From Sphingomonas arenae (lineage in GTDB: Bacteria; Pseudomonadota; Alphaproteobacteria; Sphingomonadales; Sphingomonadaceae), in the NCBI RefSeq assembly GCF_016924655.1, contig NZ_JAFFJU010000001.1, forward strand, positions 310,001 through 374,000: DNA of 64,000 nt, in the 5' to 3' direction. Position numbers and translations under genes: made by a program. Numbering within the stretch: position 1 is the first letter of the stretch; each line of letters begins with the position of its first letter. Under the pieces are notes generated by a model. It did not search any database, was not told where the DNA came from, and saw only the letters and a program-made list of their open reading frames with translations. Shown here piece after piece: positions 43,801-52,300 of the stretch.

Positions 43801-44210
43801 GGTCCGGGCACGAGCGAGGCGAGCAGCCCGTCCGAATAGGCGGCCACGTCATCCCAGTGGAGGAAGCATTTGCCTTTCTCCCCGGCCCTTGGGTCGGCCC
43901 GCTTGTTGCCCAGGCTGAGCAGCCGGGTCAGCCGAGACCAGGCGGCGAGGTCTTCGGGCCAGACCAGCACGGACGCGCCGCTGACCAGGTCGAGGCGGCA
44001 GCCGGCGACCAGGCGGATGTCGAGATGCCTGTCCTTCTTGATCTGCTCGGTCGCATAGAGGGAGCGGACAAGCCCAGTGACCGAATTGCGGTCCGTGACG
44101 CCCAGCGCAGGCATGCCCATCAGCGCGGCGGTGGTGAACAGCTCCTCTGGCGAGGACGCGCCGCGCAGGAAGGAGAAGTGGGTAGTGGCCTGAAGTTCGG
44201 AGTAGGTCAT
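40803..44210 (-). CDS. dnaE2: Error-prone DNA polymerase DnaE2 (ImuC)
   Basis: A 1135-residue C-family polymerase acting in damage-induced translesion synthesis. It starts with the PHP domain ([32 protein letters not shown]), followed by the catalytic core with the acidic motif [20 protein letters not shown], the [20 protein letters not shown] block, a thumb/fingers region ([40 protein letters not shown]) and an OB-fold ([20 protein letters not shown]). Residues of about 818-846 (FPRRRESIS ... DPRPRGND) are foreign: they are the translation of a palindromic repeat at 41673-41760, lying in a loop before [14 protein letters not shown]. The reading frame remains open. It starts 9 bases after imuB stops and belongs to the SOS-controlled imuA-imuB-dnaE2 operon. 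Confidence 0.95.
   Translation of the reverse strand: [1135 protein letters not shown]
41673..41760. repeat. Palindromic mobile repeat inserted in dnaE2
   Basis: An 88-bp element bounded by perfect 12-bp inverted ends (GTCATTCCCGCG / CGCGGGAATGAC). The two 30-bp arms pair at 27 of 30 positions around a 28-bp loop, so it can fold into a long hairpin. Its translation, with FPRRRES and DPRPRGND, is the well-known reading of REP/MITE-like repeats of the ATTCCCGC-GGGAAT type found dispersed in many proteobacteria. It carries no transposase and interrupts dnaE2 without breaking its frame. Confidence 0.9.
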
Positions 44211-44219
44211 GGGACGAGG

Positions 44220-46694
44220 TCAATCGACCCTGCCGTGGAGGAACCAGCTGAGGTCTCCCGTTTCGCTGCGCACGCCGTCGCCCCGACGGTAGAGCCAGAA
44301 GCGCTGACCGCTTTCCACTTCCACCTGGAAATAGTCGCGCACTGCCTGGCGCTCCGCCGGGCGGCGCCACCATTCGCCAGCGATGCGCTCCGGCCCGTCG
44401 GCGCGGACAACGCGATAGGCCTTGCCGCGCCAGGTGAAGCGGCGGGGCGGCTGATCCGGCAATTCGGCCATAACATGGTGCACCATCTCGGGCCGGCGCA
44501 GCAGCCGGACCGGACGGGGCCAGCGCGGATGCCACGGGTGGTCGGGGGCGCGGCTATCCAGCAGGCGGACGTCGTCGCGCTTGGCCTTGGCGAGACGCTT
44601 GGGTCCAGGGTCGAGCGGCGGCGCGAGCGCAACCGACCGTTCGGGCACATCACTCTCCACCGGCGACGCGCGCCACAACCGGTCGGCGCCGATCCGGTTG
44701 GCCAGCGTGTCGACGAGCGGCGCCAGGTCCGGCACTTGCGGGTCCGCGAGGGCGGGCGCCAGCGACTCCGGGCCGAGCGGGTCGGCGCGGTGGACGTGAA
44801 GGGCGATCGCATCGATGCCGAAGCCAGGCTCGATCTCCTCGATGCGGCGCAGGGCCAGGCGCAGCATGTGCGCGGGGTCGCGGGTCGGCCGGGCAAAGCC
44901 CAGCCGGAGCCGTTGGGGGACACCGTCGACTCGGGCTGCGATCAGCTCGACCGAGCGGGCGCCCTGCCCTGCTTCGGCGAGCGCGCGGGCGAGGCGCGGC
45001 ATGAGCTGCCGAAGCCAGTGCTCGATCGCTTCCGCCGTCGCGATCGGCTCGGCGAAACGCTGCTCCACGGTGACCGTGGTCGGCGGCACGACCGGGTCGA
45101 ACGGCTCCGGCACCCGGCCGGTCGCCTGGTCGAGGCGCAGGACAATGGCCTTGCCGAACCGGCGCACCAGCGGCGCGCGCGGCATCGCCAGCAGCTGCCC
45201 GGCCGTGTCCACCCCCAGGCGCGCGAGCAGCTCGAGCGAAGCGGGTTCCAGGCGCAGCGCGGTGACTGGCAGCGGGGCGATGGCGGCGTCGTGCTCCCCC
45301 GGCTTGACGATCAGCGCTGCCCCTCCGCCGCCATGCCGCGCCAGCGCCCAGGCCGCGCCCGCCGTGTCCGCGATCGCCAGGCGCGCGGTGACCCCGTGCC
45401 GGGCAAGCAGGCGCAGCAGTCGGCGGGCAAAGCGCGCCTCGCCCCCATGCAGGTGGGCAACGCCGGTCAGGTCGATGAACAGGCCGTCCGCATCGGAGAC
45501 CGCGACCACCGGCGACCAGCGCCGGGCCAGCAATTCGGCCAGTGAGCGGAGGTCGGCGGCATCGCCTTCCGGGTCGGCGACGCGGACCTCCAGGCCCGGG
45601 ACCTGCGCGCGGGCCATGGTCAGCGCCATGCCGGGGGTGAGACCAAGCGACCGCGCGGCGGGGTTGGCGGCGGCGATCTCCACCCGCGGGCCGACCTTGT
45701 GCGTGGTGACCAGCGGCGGCTCGTCAGGCGGAAGGTAGCCGATATCGGTGAGAGCTCCCTCCTCCCGGCACACCCGGGCGACCACGCTGCCGAGCGTCCG
45801 GCCAGTCTGGAAGAAGCGGCCTTGGCCATAGGTCGGCGCGATCGGTTCGCTCTTGCCGTGATTGTCGGGGTGCGGCCCCTCGCCCGGGAACTGCACGGCG
45901 GGCATGGCGGCAAGCTGAGCCAGACTGGGCGGCGCGATGTAGCCGGCCTCCCCGCCATGCCCGTCGCGGGCGCTGCGCCTGGGTGAGCGCTGGGCCCGGC
46001 GCGTGGCGACATCCTCACCGGGGAACTGGACGGACGGCAAAGCGGCGACACGATGGATCGAGAGCGGCCCATGCCCTACGACGCCGCTCAGGACAGGCGG
46101 AGCCTCGTTGCGGTAACGGTCGCGCTTCGCCTCGGCCCGCAGCGCGGCGCCACGGTTGGCCTTGGCGGGCGCGTCCTCTCCCGGAAACTGGAGGGAAGGC
46201 ATGGGCACGCGATCCGCGATGCGCCGGCCGACCTCGTCCGAGGGCATGGAGCGGAACGGATGCTCGGCCGCCTCCGTCCGGCGCGACAGCTCGCGCAGCA
46301 GCGGCGGTGGCGCGACGCGCTCCTCGGGCGGGCGGGAAAGGCCCTTCTTCGGCTCAGAACCCCGGAAGGGATTGTCGGCCGCGACGCTGACCCGTCCGAG
46401 CTCGCGCTGCGGGGGGCGGCGGTGCTGGGGCAGCGCCTCGATCGCGGCCTCCACCTCCTCGCGGGTGTCGGCCAGCCCGCTTCCCGGATCGGACTTGGCC
46501 CAGCGTGCACCCGGACGCCAGCCGCCCTCCTTGGGCACGGAGCAATGCTGCAACCGCTCGGCCGCCGCCTCCGCCCCTAGCGCATGATATGCCGCCTGGG
46601 CGTCGGCTTCAGGCGACGGCGCGGAGCGGCGCTCGGCCCGCCGCAGCCGGTCGATCGGCCAATAGGGCAGGTAGAGCGAGGCGACCCGTTTCAT
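44220..46694 (-). CDS. imuB: ImuB (inactive Y-family polymerase) with large N-terminal insertion
   Basis: An 824-residue adaptor of the ImuABC mutasome; typical ImuB is about 500 residues. It starts normally (MKRVASLYLPYWPIDRLRRA), then has an inserted region of roughly 300 residues (about 24-325), rich in Arg, Pro and Glu and probably disordered, before the usual sequence resumes (VTTHKVGPRVEIAAANPAAR). The insert has three copies of (M/L)P(S/A)(L/V)QFPGE at about 165, 219 and 264. The Y-family body has VVAVSDADGLFIDLTG in place of the catalytic acidic motif, consistent with an inactive polymerase. The C-terminus (RQAVRDYFQVEVESGQRFWL) is a DUF6504-like tail. It overlaps imuA by 86 bases and precedes dnaE2 by 9. 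Confidence 0.93.
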   Translation of the reverse strand: MKRVASLYLPYWPIDRLRRAERRSAPSPEADAQAAYHALGAEAAAERLQHCSVPKEGGWRPGARWAKSDPGSGLADTREEVEAAIEALPQHRRPPQRELGRVSVAADNPFRGSEPKKGLSRPPEERVAPPPLLRELSRRTEAAEHPFRSMPSDEVGRRIADRVPMPSLQFPGEDAPAKANRGAALRAEAKRDRYRNEAPPVLSGVVGHGPLSIHRVAALPSVQFPGEDVATRRAQRSPRRSARDGHGGEAGYIAPPSLAQLAAMPAVQFPGEGPHPDNHGKSEPIAPTYGQGRFFQTGRTLGSVVARVCREEGALTDIGYLPPDEPPLVTTHKVGPRVEIAAANPAARSLGLTPGMALTMARAQVPGLEVRVADPEGDAADLRSLAELLARRWSPVVAVSDADGLFIDLTGVAHLHGGEARFARRLLRLLARHGVTARLAIADTAGAAWALARHGGGGAALIVKPGEHDAAIAPLPVTALRLEPASLELLARLGVDTAGQLLAMPRAPLVRRFGKAIVLRLDQATGRVPEPFDPVVPPTTVTVEQRFAEPIATAEAIEHWLRQLMPRLARALAEAGQGARSVELIAARVDGVPQRLRLGFARPTRDPAHMLRLALRRIEEIEPGFGIDAIALHVHRADPLGPESLAPALADPQVPDLAPLVDTLANRIGADRLWRASPVESDVPERSVALAPPLDPGPKRLAKAKRDDVRLLDSRAPDHPWHPRWPRPVRLLRRPEMVHHVMAELPDQPPRRFTWRGKAYRVVRADGPERIAGEWWRRPAERQAVRDYFQVEVESGQRFWLYRRGDGVRSETGDLSWFLHGRVD

Positions 46695-47361
46695 CTGGAG
46701 CCTCCACAATCATGTCGAAAGGTCCCCCCCCACGCTGGCGGACGCAGGACAGGCGCCAGCAGGCGCGGCCAAGCCCCTCCCACGGGACCGGCACCGATGG
46801 CGCGCTTGCCACCTGCCAGCGGGTCACGGCAGCCGACGGCATGGCCAGCGGATCGCCGCCGTCCCGCGCGGCTCGCTTCAGCAGCAGGGCCGGCGTGCTC
46901 CCTCCTTCGGCAGCCAGCTGGAGCCGGCGGGTCGAGGCCATGGCAACGCGCTTCACCTCGCCGATCACCGCACCAAGCCCGCGGTGCCGCAGCCCATCTT
47001 CCATCAGCGCGAGCAGCTCCGCATCGTCGCGGGCCTCCGCATATATCACGCGGCTCGGGTCCAGCCCGGCCTGGTAGAGCCCGGGCGCGAACAGGTCGCG
47101 GGCCCGCACGACCCACAGGATCGGCCCCTCCGTCCGGGCCGCGATGCCGGCCATGAACAACACCGCCGCGGCATCGTCGCCCCAGCCGGCACCCTCGCCC
47201 GCCACCTCGTGCAGGGCATCGAGCCGCAGCCCCTCGCCCGCCAGCCGCTCGTCGATCGCAGGAACCCCGAACGGCAGCACTGGCCGGTGGCGATCGCCAT
47301 CGCCTTCCAGCGCACGCACGGTTTCGCGCAATTCGGCAAGGGTTGATGGTAAAGCAGGCAC
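46609..47361 (-). CDS. imuA: ImuA (RecA-like SOS mutasome component)
   Basis: A 250-residue RecA-fold protein that works with ImuB and DnaE2 in SOS mutagenesis. It begins MPALPSTLAELRETVRALEG; the segment PFGVPAIDERLAGEGLRLDA followed by LHEVAGEGAGWGDDAAAVLF is the ImuA version of the RecA nucleotide region, with a degenerate Walker A. GPILWVVRARDLFAPGLYQA and HRGLGAVIGEVKRVAMASTR are further family blocks. First gene of the operon; a LexA box lies 22 bases before its start. Its 3' end overlaps imuB by 86 bases in another frame. Confidence 0.92.
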   Translation of the reverse strand: MPALPSTLAELRETVRALEGDGDRHRPVLPFGVPAIDERLAGEGLRLDALHEVAGEGAGWGDDAAAVLFMAGIAARTEGPILWVVRARDLFAPGLYQAGLDPSRVIYAEARDDAELLALMEDGLRHRGLGAVIGEVKRVAMASTRRLQLAAEGGSTPALLLKRAARDGGDPLAMPSAAVTRWQVASAPSVPVPWEGLGRACWRLSCVRQRGGGPFDMIVEAPDETGRLALPALLADRPAAAGRAPLRAVA

Positions 47362-47382
47362 AGCGCGACTCGTAAGGCAGTT

Positions 47383-47397
47383 GTTCTCGTTTTGTTC
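47383..47397. promoter_or_regulatory. LexA (SOS) box upstream of imuA
   Basis: GTTCTCGTTTTGTTC matches the alphaproteobacterial LexA operator GTTC-N7-GTTC exactly. It ends the promoter region 22-36 bases upstream of the imuA start. LexA binding here would repress imuA-imuB-dnaE2 until DNA damage. Confidence 0.9.
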
Positions 47398-47530
47398 CTG
47401 CCGTCCCGCGGAGTCAATGCGCTCGCACAGACACCTGAAAAAGCTTCAGGCGGGGCCCAAGCGAATCCGCTCGAACCCCGCCTTCCGCCGTTGGGCACCG
47501 TGTGACCGACGCTCACCCCCTTGGGTCATC

Positions 47531-47890
47531 TCATCTCGCCGCCGTGATCACCCGGGTGCGATCCTCGGACCTGACGACTTCCGCCGCCTCCGACTTGCCG
47601 AAGCACGTCCGCTTGAGGCGCGCGGTCGGGGACTTGTGAACCACCCTGACGCGGCAGGTCCTGCGGTTCCCTTCCACGGAGTCCGTCTTGCCGGACCAGC
47701 CCGCCTGTCCATCCGAGCGCGGCGCTGCGGATGCCGGCGGCGTGGCGCCTGCCGCGACCAGAGTCGCCACCACGCCGCCGAGCAGGATTGCCGAGACCTT
47801 ATTGCGGTCCAGGCTCCCCTTCTTCCCTGCCGCCTCCCGGCGAGAGGTGCCGGGCTGCAGCCAGGAAGGCTTTGCTTCGAATGCGATCAT
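47531..47890 (-). CDS. Small exported protein with two conserved cysteines
   Basis: A 119-residue predicted secreted protein. The first 28 residues are polar, then comes a signal-like apolar segment (NKVSAILLGGVVATLVAAGA) ending in TPPASA, a plausible signal peptidase site. An internal start nearer the segment is possible. The mature part is short and basic, with a CRVRVVHKSPTARLKRTCFG pattern: two Cys about 17 residues apart around a basic loop, reminiscent of small sphingomonad exported proteins with a C...GSR...C motif. Function unknown. It follows the methyltransferase gene by 51 bases on the same strand. Confidence 0.55.
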   Translation of the reverse strand: MIAFEAKPSWLQPGTSRREAAGKKGSLDRNKVSAILLGGVVATLVAAGATPPASAAPRSDGQAGWSGKTDSVEGNRRTCRVRVVHKSPTARLKRTCFGKSEAAEVVRSEDRTRVITAAR

Positions 47891-47941
47891 TGTCCTGTTC
47901 CCTTGAGTTCGTGTCGATGAAACCGTGAAAGCCGTCCTGCT

Positions 47942-49021
47942 TCAGGGGCGCACTTCGAGCACCATGTTGAACGGTGTTTCGGTGGCCCGCCGGACCTGGG
48001 TGAAGCCCGCGGATTCCAGCACCTCGCGGAGCCTGCGCTCGCCGGCCTGTGCCCCGAGCCCCAGCCCGACCTCCTGCGCCAGCGACGCCGGCGTGCAGAT
48101 CATCGTGGAGGAGGCATAATAGAGCCGCCCCACCGGGTTGAGGTTGTCCTCCAGCCGGTCACCGGCCAGCGGCTCGACGATCATCAGGGTACCGTCGGGC
48201 TTGAGCGCCTGGCGGATCTGCCGGGCGGCGCCTGCCGGATCCCCCATGTCGTGCAAGGCATCGAAGATGGTCACGAGGTCGAAGCCTTCGCCCGGGAAGT
48301 GCTGCGCGCTCGCCACTTCGAACCGCACGCGATCGGCCACTCCGGCCTTCTCAGCGGCCGCCCGGGCATGTTCGATCGACTCCGCATGGTAATCGAACCC
48401 GATGAAGGTCGAGTTGGGGAAAGCCTCGGCCATGATGATGGTCGACGCCCCATGCCCGCAGCCGACGTCGGCGACGCTGGCCCCCTGCTCCATCCGCTCG
48501 ACCATGCCGTCCAGTGCCGGAAGCCAGTCGGCGACCAGATGAGCAACATAGCCTGAGCGGAAGAAGCGCTCGCATCCGCAGAAGAGCATCTGGTCGTGCT
48601 CGTGCCAGCCGACCCCTGCGCCGGTCCGGAACGCCTGCTCGATCTTCGGACTGTCGATGACGTTGGAGCACAGGATCTCGAACGATCCGACGAAAAAGAC
48701 GGGACTGTCCTCGTCGGCGAAGGCGAGGGCCTGTTCGGGAGTGAGGCCGTAGCGCTCCTCCGCCGCATCATAGGTGATGTACCCGGCGGCCGCCTGGGCG
48801 GCGAGCCATTCCCGCACGTAGCGCTCGTGCGTGCCCGTCGCATCGGCGAGCTGGTCGGAGGTCAGGCCCTCGCTCGCAGCCAGGGCCTTGTAGAGGCCCA
48901 GGCGATCGCCGAGCACCACCAGCGGCGCCGTCGCGGCCGCACCGGCGTCACCGACTAGCTTGCCCATGAATTCCTGCAACTTCGCTTCGTCGAAGGCTGG
49001 TGTTGATGTCTTGTCGAGCAT
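47942..49021 (-). CDS. Class I SAM-dependent methyltransferase
   Basis: A 359-residue methyltransferase from the ATG at 49021 (MLDKTSTPAFDEAKLQEFMG). The N-terminal 110 residues are a winged-helix dimerisation region (LVVLGDRLGLYKALAASEGL; ATGTHERYVREWLAAQAAAG). The SAM domain has motif I VADVGCGHGASTIIMAEAFP, the acidic FIGFDYH and FDLVTIFDALHDMGDP. The acceptor is unknown; proteins of this shape methylate small molecules. An in-frame TTG at 49183 with AAAGGAG eight bases upstream would add 54 residues (FGVEEQLAECRKRFAELFDR and a CCSS motif) with coding-like codon use; the true start is open. Confidence 0.85.
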   Translation of the reverse strand: MLDKTSTPAFDEAKLQEFMGKLVGDAGAAATAPLVVLGDRLGLYKALAASEGLTSDQLADATGTHERYVREWLAAQAAAGYITYDAAEERYGLTPEQALAFADEDSPVFFVGSFEILCSNVIDSPKIEQAFRTGAGVGWHEHDQMLFCGCERFFRSGYVAHLVADWLPALDGMVERMEQGASVADVGCGHGASTIIMAEAFPNSTFIGFDYHAESIEHARAAAEKAGVADRVRFEVASAQHFPGEGFDLVTIFDALHDMGDPAGAARQIRQALKPDGTLMIVEPLAGDRLEDNLNPVGRLYYASSTMICTPASLAQEVGLGLGAQAGERRLREVLESAGFTQVRRATETPFNMVLEVRP

Positions 49022-49341
49022 GATCTTCCCCGCATGTTCAGGATTGGACGAACAACAGCCCTCATCGGGCTTCTCGGGAGACAGGCGCGGAAGGTCGTCG
49101 AGCCAGTAGCGATCGAACAGCTCGGCGAAGCGCTTCCTGCACTCCGCCAGCTGCTCCTCGACACCGAACCCAGATTTCCCCAACGCGACTGCTCCTTTCG
49201 CCGGCTTATCTGCCGGGGAAGCGTCACGACCCGACGTCGGCGCAGCCGGAAAATGGTCACGATTGTAACAGGCTCTGCCGGCCGCATTGGCGATGCGAGT
49301 TAATGCGGTACATTGTGCGCCAGCAGTCAGGGGCCTGCCGG
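49022..49341. other. Spacer between methyltransferase and hybrid kinase
   Basis: No separate gene was accepted here. On the minus strand the first 160 bases stay open in frame with the methyltransferase and look coding (see that entry). The remaining bases before the hybrid kinase start should hold two divergent promoters; none matches a known operator by eye. Confidence 0.45.
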
Positions 49342-52300
49342 ATGCAACGTGTTGACCTGGTGGACGAACCATCCTCGATCGACGGCGACCTGCCGTTCCG
49401 GCTCCTTGCCGACCATCTTCCGGCGCTCTGCTTCATGGCGGACGGCGGCGGACGAGTGCGGTGGTGCAATCGCAGATGGTACGATTACACCGGCGCGCTC
49501 CCTGGAGCCGATCCCCACGAGATCTGGCCTTCGCTTCATGACCCGACTTTGCTGGATGAAATTCAGGCGCGTTGGGATGCCAGCATCCGCAGCGGCGAGG
49601 CCGGCGAGATGGTGGTCCTGCTTCGAGGGGCGGACGCGCGCTTTCGGCCGTTCCTGACCCGCGCCGAACCGGTCAAGGCGCCGGACGGCTCGGTGCGATG
49701 CTGGCTCGGCACGATGACCGAGATCGGCGAGCAGCGCGAGGCGGAGCAGAACCAGCGATTTCTCGTGCAACTGGGTGATGCGCTGCGCGACAAGAGCGAT
49801 CCCGCGGAGATCCTCTTTGTCACGGGCCGCCAGCTTGGCACCCACCTTGGCTTGAGACGAGTCGGCTACGGCGAAGTCGAAGAGGACGGCAATACGGTCA
49901 TTGCAGGCGGCCGGGGTTGGCAGCCGACGGATGAGCCCGCCGTCACCGAAATGCTCTCCCTCGACAGCTTCGGGCGCGGAATGGCCGACCAGCTACGCCG
50001 TGGCGAAGTCTCCGTCATTGCCGACACGCTGATCGATCCGATGACGCACGGTGCAGCGGAGGTGCAGTCGGCCTACGACATTCGCGCCAGCGTCACGGTT
50101 CCGCTGATCAAGAACGGCCGGTTGGCGGCGGTGCTCTATGCTCAGGATTCCTCGCCGCGGGCCTGGCGCGATGCCGAGGTGCAGCTGATCCGGGAAGTGG
50201 CCGAGCGAACCTGGGCGACGCTCGAGCGGGCGAGCGCGGAGACCGCCCGCAGCGAGAGCGAGCAGAGGCTGCGCGAGAGCGAAGCGCGGCTGCGCGCGAT
50301 CGTCGACGCCACCCCAGAGTGCGTGAAGCTGGTCGCACCGGACGGGTCACTGGATCACATGAATGCCGCCGGGCTCCGGATGCTCGAAGCAGATACGGAC
50401 GCGGATGCACTCGGTCGTGACATCGTGAAGGTCATCGCGCCCGAGCACCGCGCCCGCTGGCGCGAGAACCACAAGCGCGTCTGCGCGGGCGAGAGCCTCG
50501 TATGGGAGTTCGATGTCATCGGCCTCAAGGGCACCCGGCGACATATGGAGACGCACGCCGTGCCCCTGGCCGACGCGCATGGCCGCATGCAGCAGCTGGC
50601 CGTCACCCGGGACATCAGCACGCGGAAGGCGACCGAAGCAGCGCTGGCGGAGAGTGAGGCCCGCTTCCGCGGAGTCATCGAGACCGCGCACGAGGGCATC
50701 TGGCTGGTCGACCGGGAAGCGCGAACGCTCTTCGCCAACCAGCGGATGGCGGACCTTCTGGGGACCACACGGGAGGAGATGCAGCAGCGCAGCGTTCCGG
50801 ACTACAGCTTTGCCGAAGACCTGGAGGACACGCGCCAGCGGATCGGCAACAACCTGTCAGGGAACCCCGAGCAGTTCGAGTTCCGGTTTCGCCGGACCGA
50901 CGGCACGCCCCTGCCGGTGCTCGCGGCTACGGCACCGCTTCGAGATGGCGAGGGGAACATCGTCGGCGCCGTCGGAATGTTCAGCGATCTGACGGAACGC
51001 AAGCAAGCCGAAGAGAAACTGCGCGAAAGCGAAGCGCTGCTAGCCGCGTTCATGAAGCACGCCCCGATCGGCATGTACCTGAAAGATGCCGACGGGCGAT
51101 ATCTGATGCTCAATCCGGAAATGGCAAAGGTGTTCGACCGACCGCTCGAGGAGGTCGTCGGCGAGAGCGCTGCAGAGCTGTTCGGTCCGGAAGAAGCGGC
51201 AATGATCGCCGAGTTCGACCGCGAGATCCTGGCCTCCGGCCGGTCGAGGCGGGTGGAAGAGCATCTTCCCGGTCGCGACGATTACGAGTGGTCCCTGGTG
51301 GTTCGGTTCCCGCTCGCCTTGGACGAGGAGAAGTCCACCCGCATCGGCGGTTTCGACATCGACATCAGCGACCGCAAACGGGCCGAGGCCGAACTGCAAC
51401 GATCGCGCGAGGCCTTATACCAATCCGAAAAGCTGACCGCCCTGGGCAGTCTGCTGGCAGGGGTCAGCCATGAACTGAACAATCCCTTGTCCGTGGTGCT
51501 GACCTTGTCCGAACTGCTGGAGCAGAAGGCCTCCGGAACCCCATTCTCCGAACGTGCCGCCAAGATCCATGCCGCGGCCGCACGATGCGGCAAGATCGTC
51601 CAGACGTTCCTCGCCATGGCTCGCCAGAGAGCTCCGGTGCGTCAATCGGTCAGCGTCAACGCGCTGGTCAGCGGAGCGCTGGAACTGACCGCCTACAGCC
51701 TGCGCACGGGCGGCGTCCAAATCGTCCAGGAACTGGCCGAGAGTCTTCCGTTGATCGAAGCGGATGCGGACCAGCTTGGTCAGGTGCTTGTGAATCTCCT
51801 GGTCAACGCGCAGCATGCGCTTCTGGAGCGGGATACCCAGCGGGTGCTGACGATCCGCACATCTGCGGACGAGCGCAGCCGAAGGGTCCGGGTAGAGGTG
51901 GAGGACAATGGCCCCGGAGTAGCACCGGAGATTCGCCGAAGGATCTTCGACCCTTTCTTTACCAGCAAGCCGCAAGGCCAGGGCACCGGCATCGGCTTGA
52001 CCTTCAGCCTGGGTATCGTGGAAGCCCACGGCGGCACCCTGCGGCTCGACGATCCGCCGGATGGAGGCGCGCGGTTTACCATCGAACTTCCGGCTCGTGG
52101 GGAGGCAATGCCTGCACCCGGAAATGGCAACGAGCGGACTGCGGAAAGTGCATCCGGCCGAGCGCTGGTAATTGATGACGAGCCGGATCTTGGCGATGCT
52201 CTCGCGGAGATGCTAGCTGACGAGGGGTACCGGGTCGACGTCGTGCGGTCCGGCGAAGACGCCAAGAAAATGATCGCGCTGCATGACTATGACGCAGTGC

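Noticed and set aside
43623-45545. Forward open frame across the dnaE2/imuB junction
   Set aside because: Covers two unrelated genes on the other strand and shows mirror-frame composition only.
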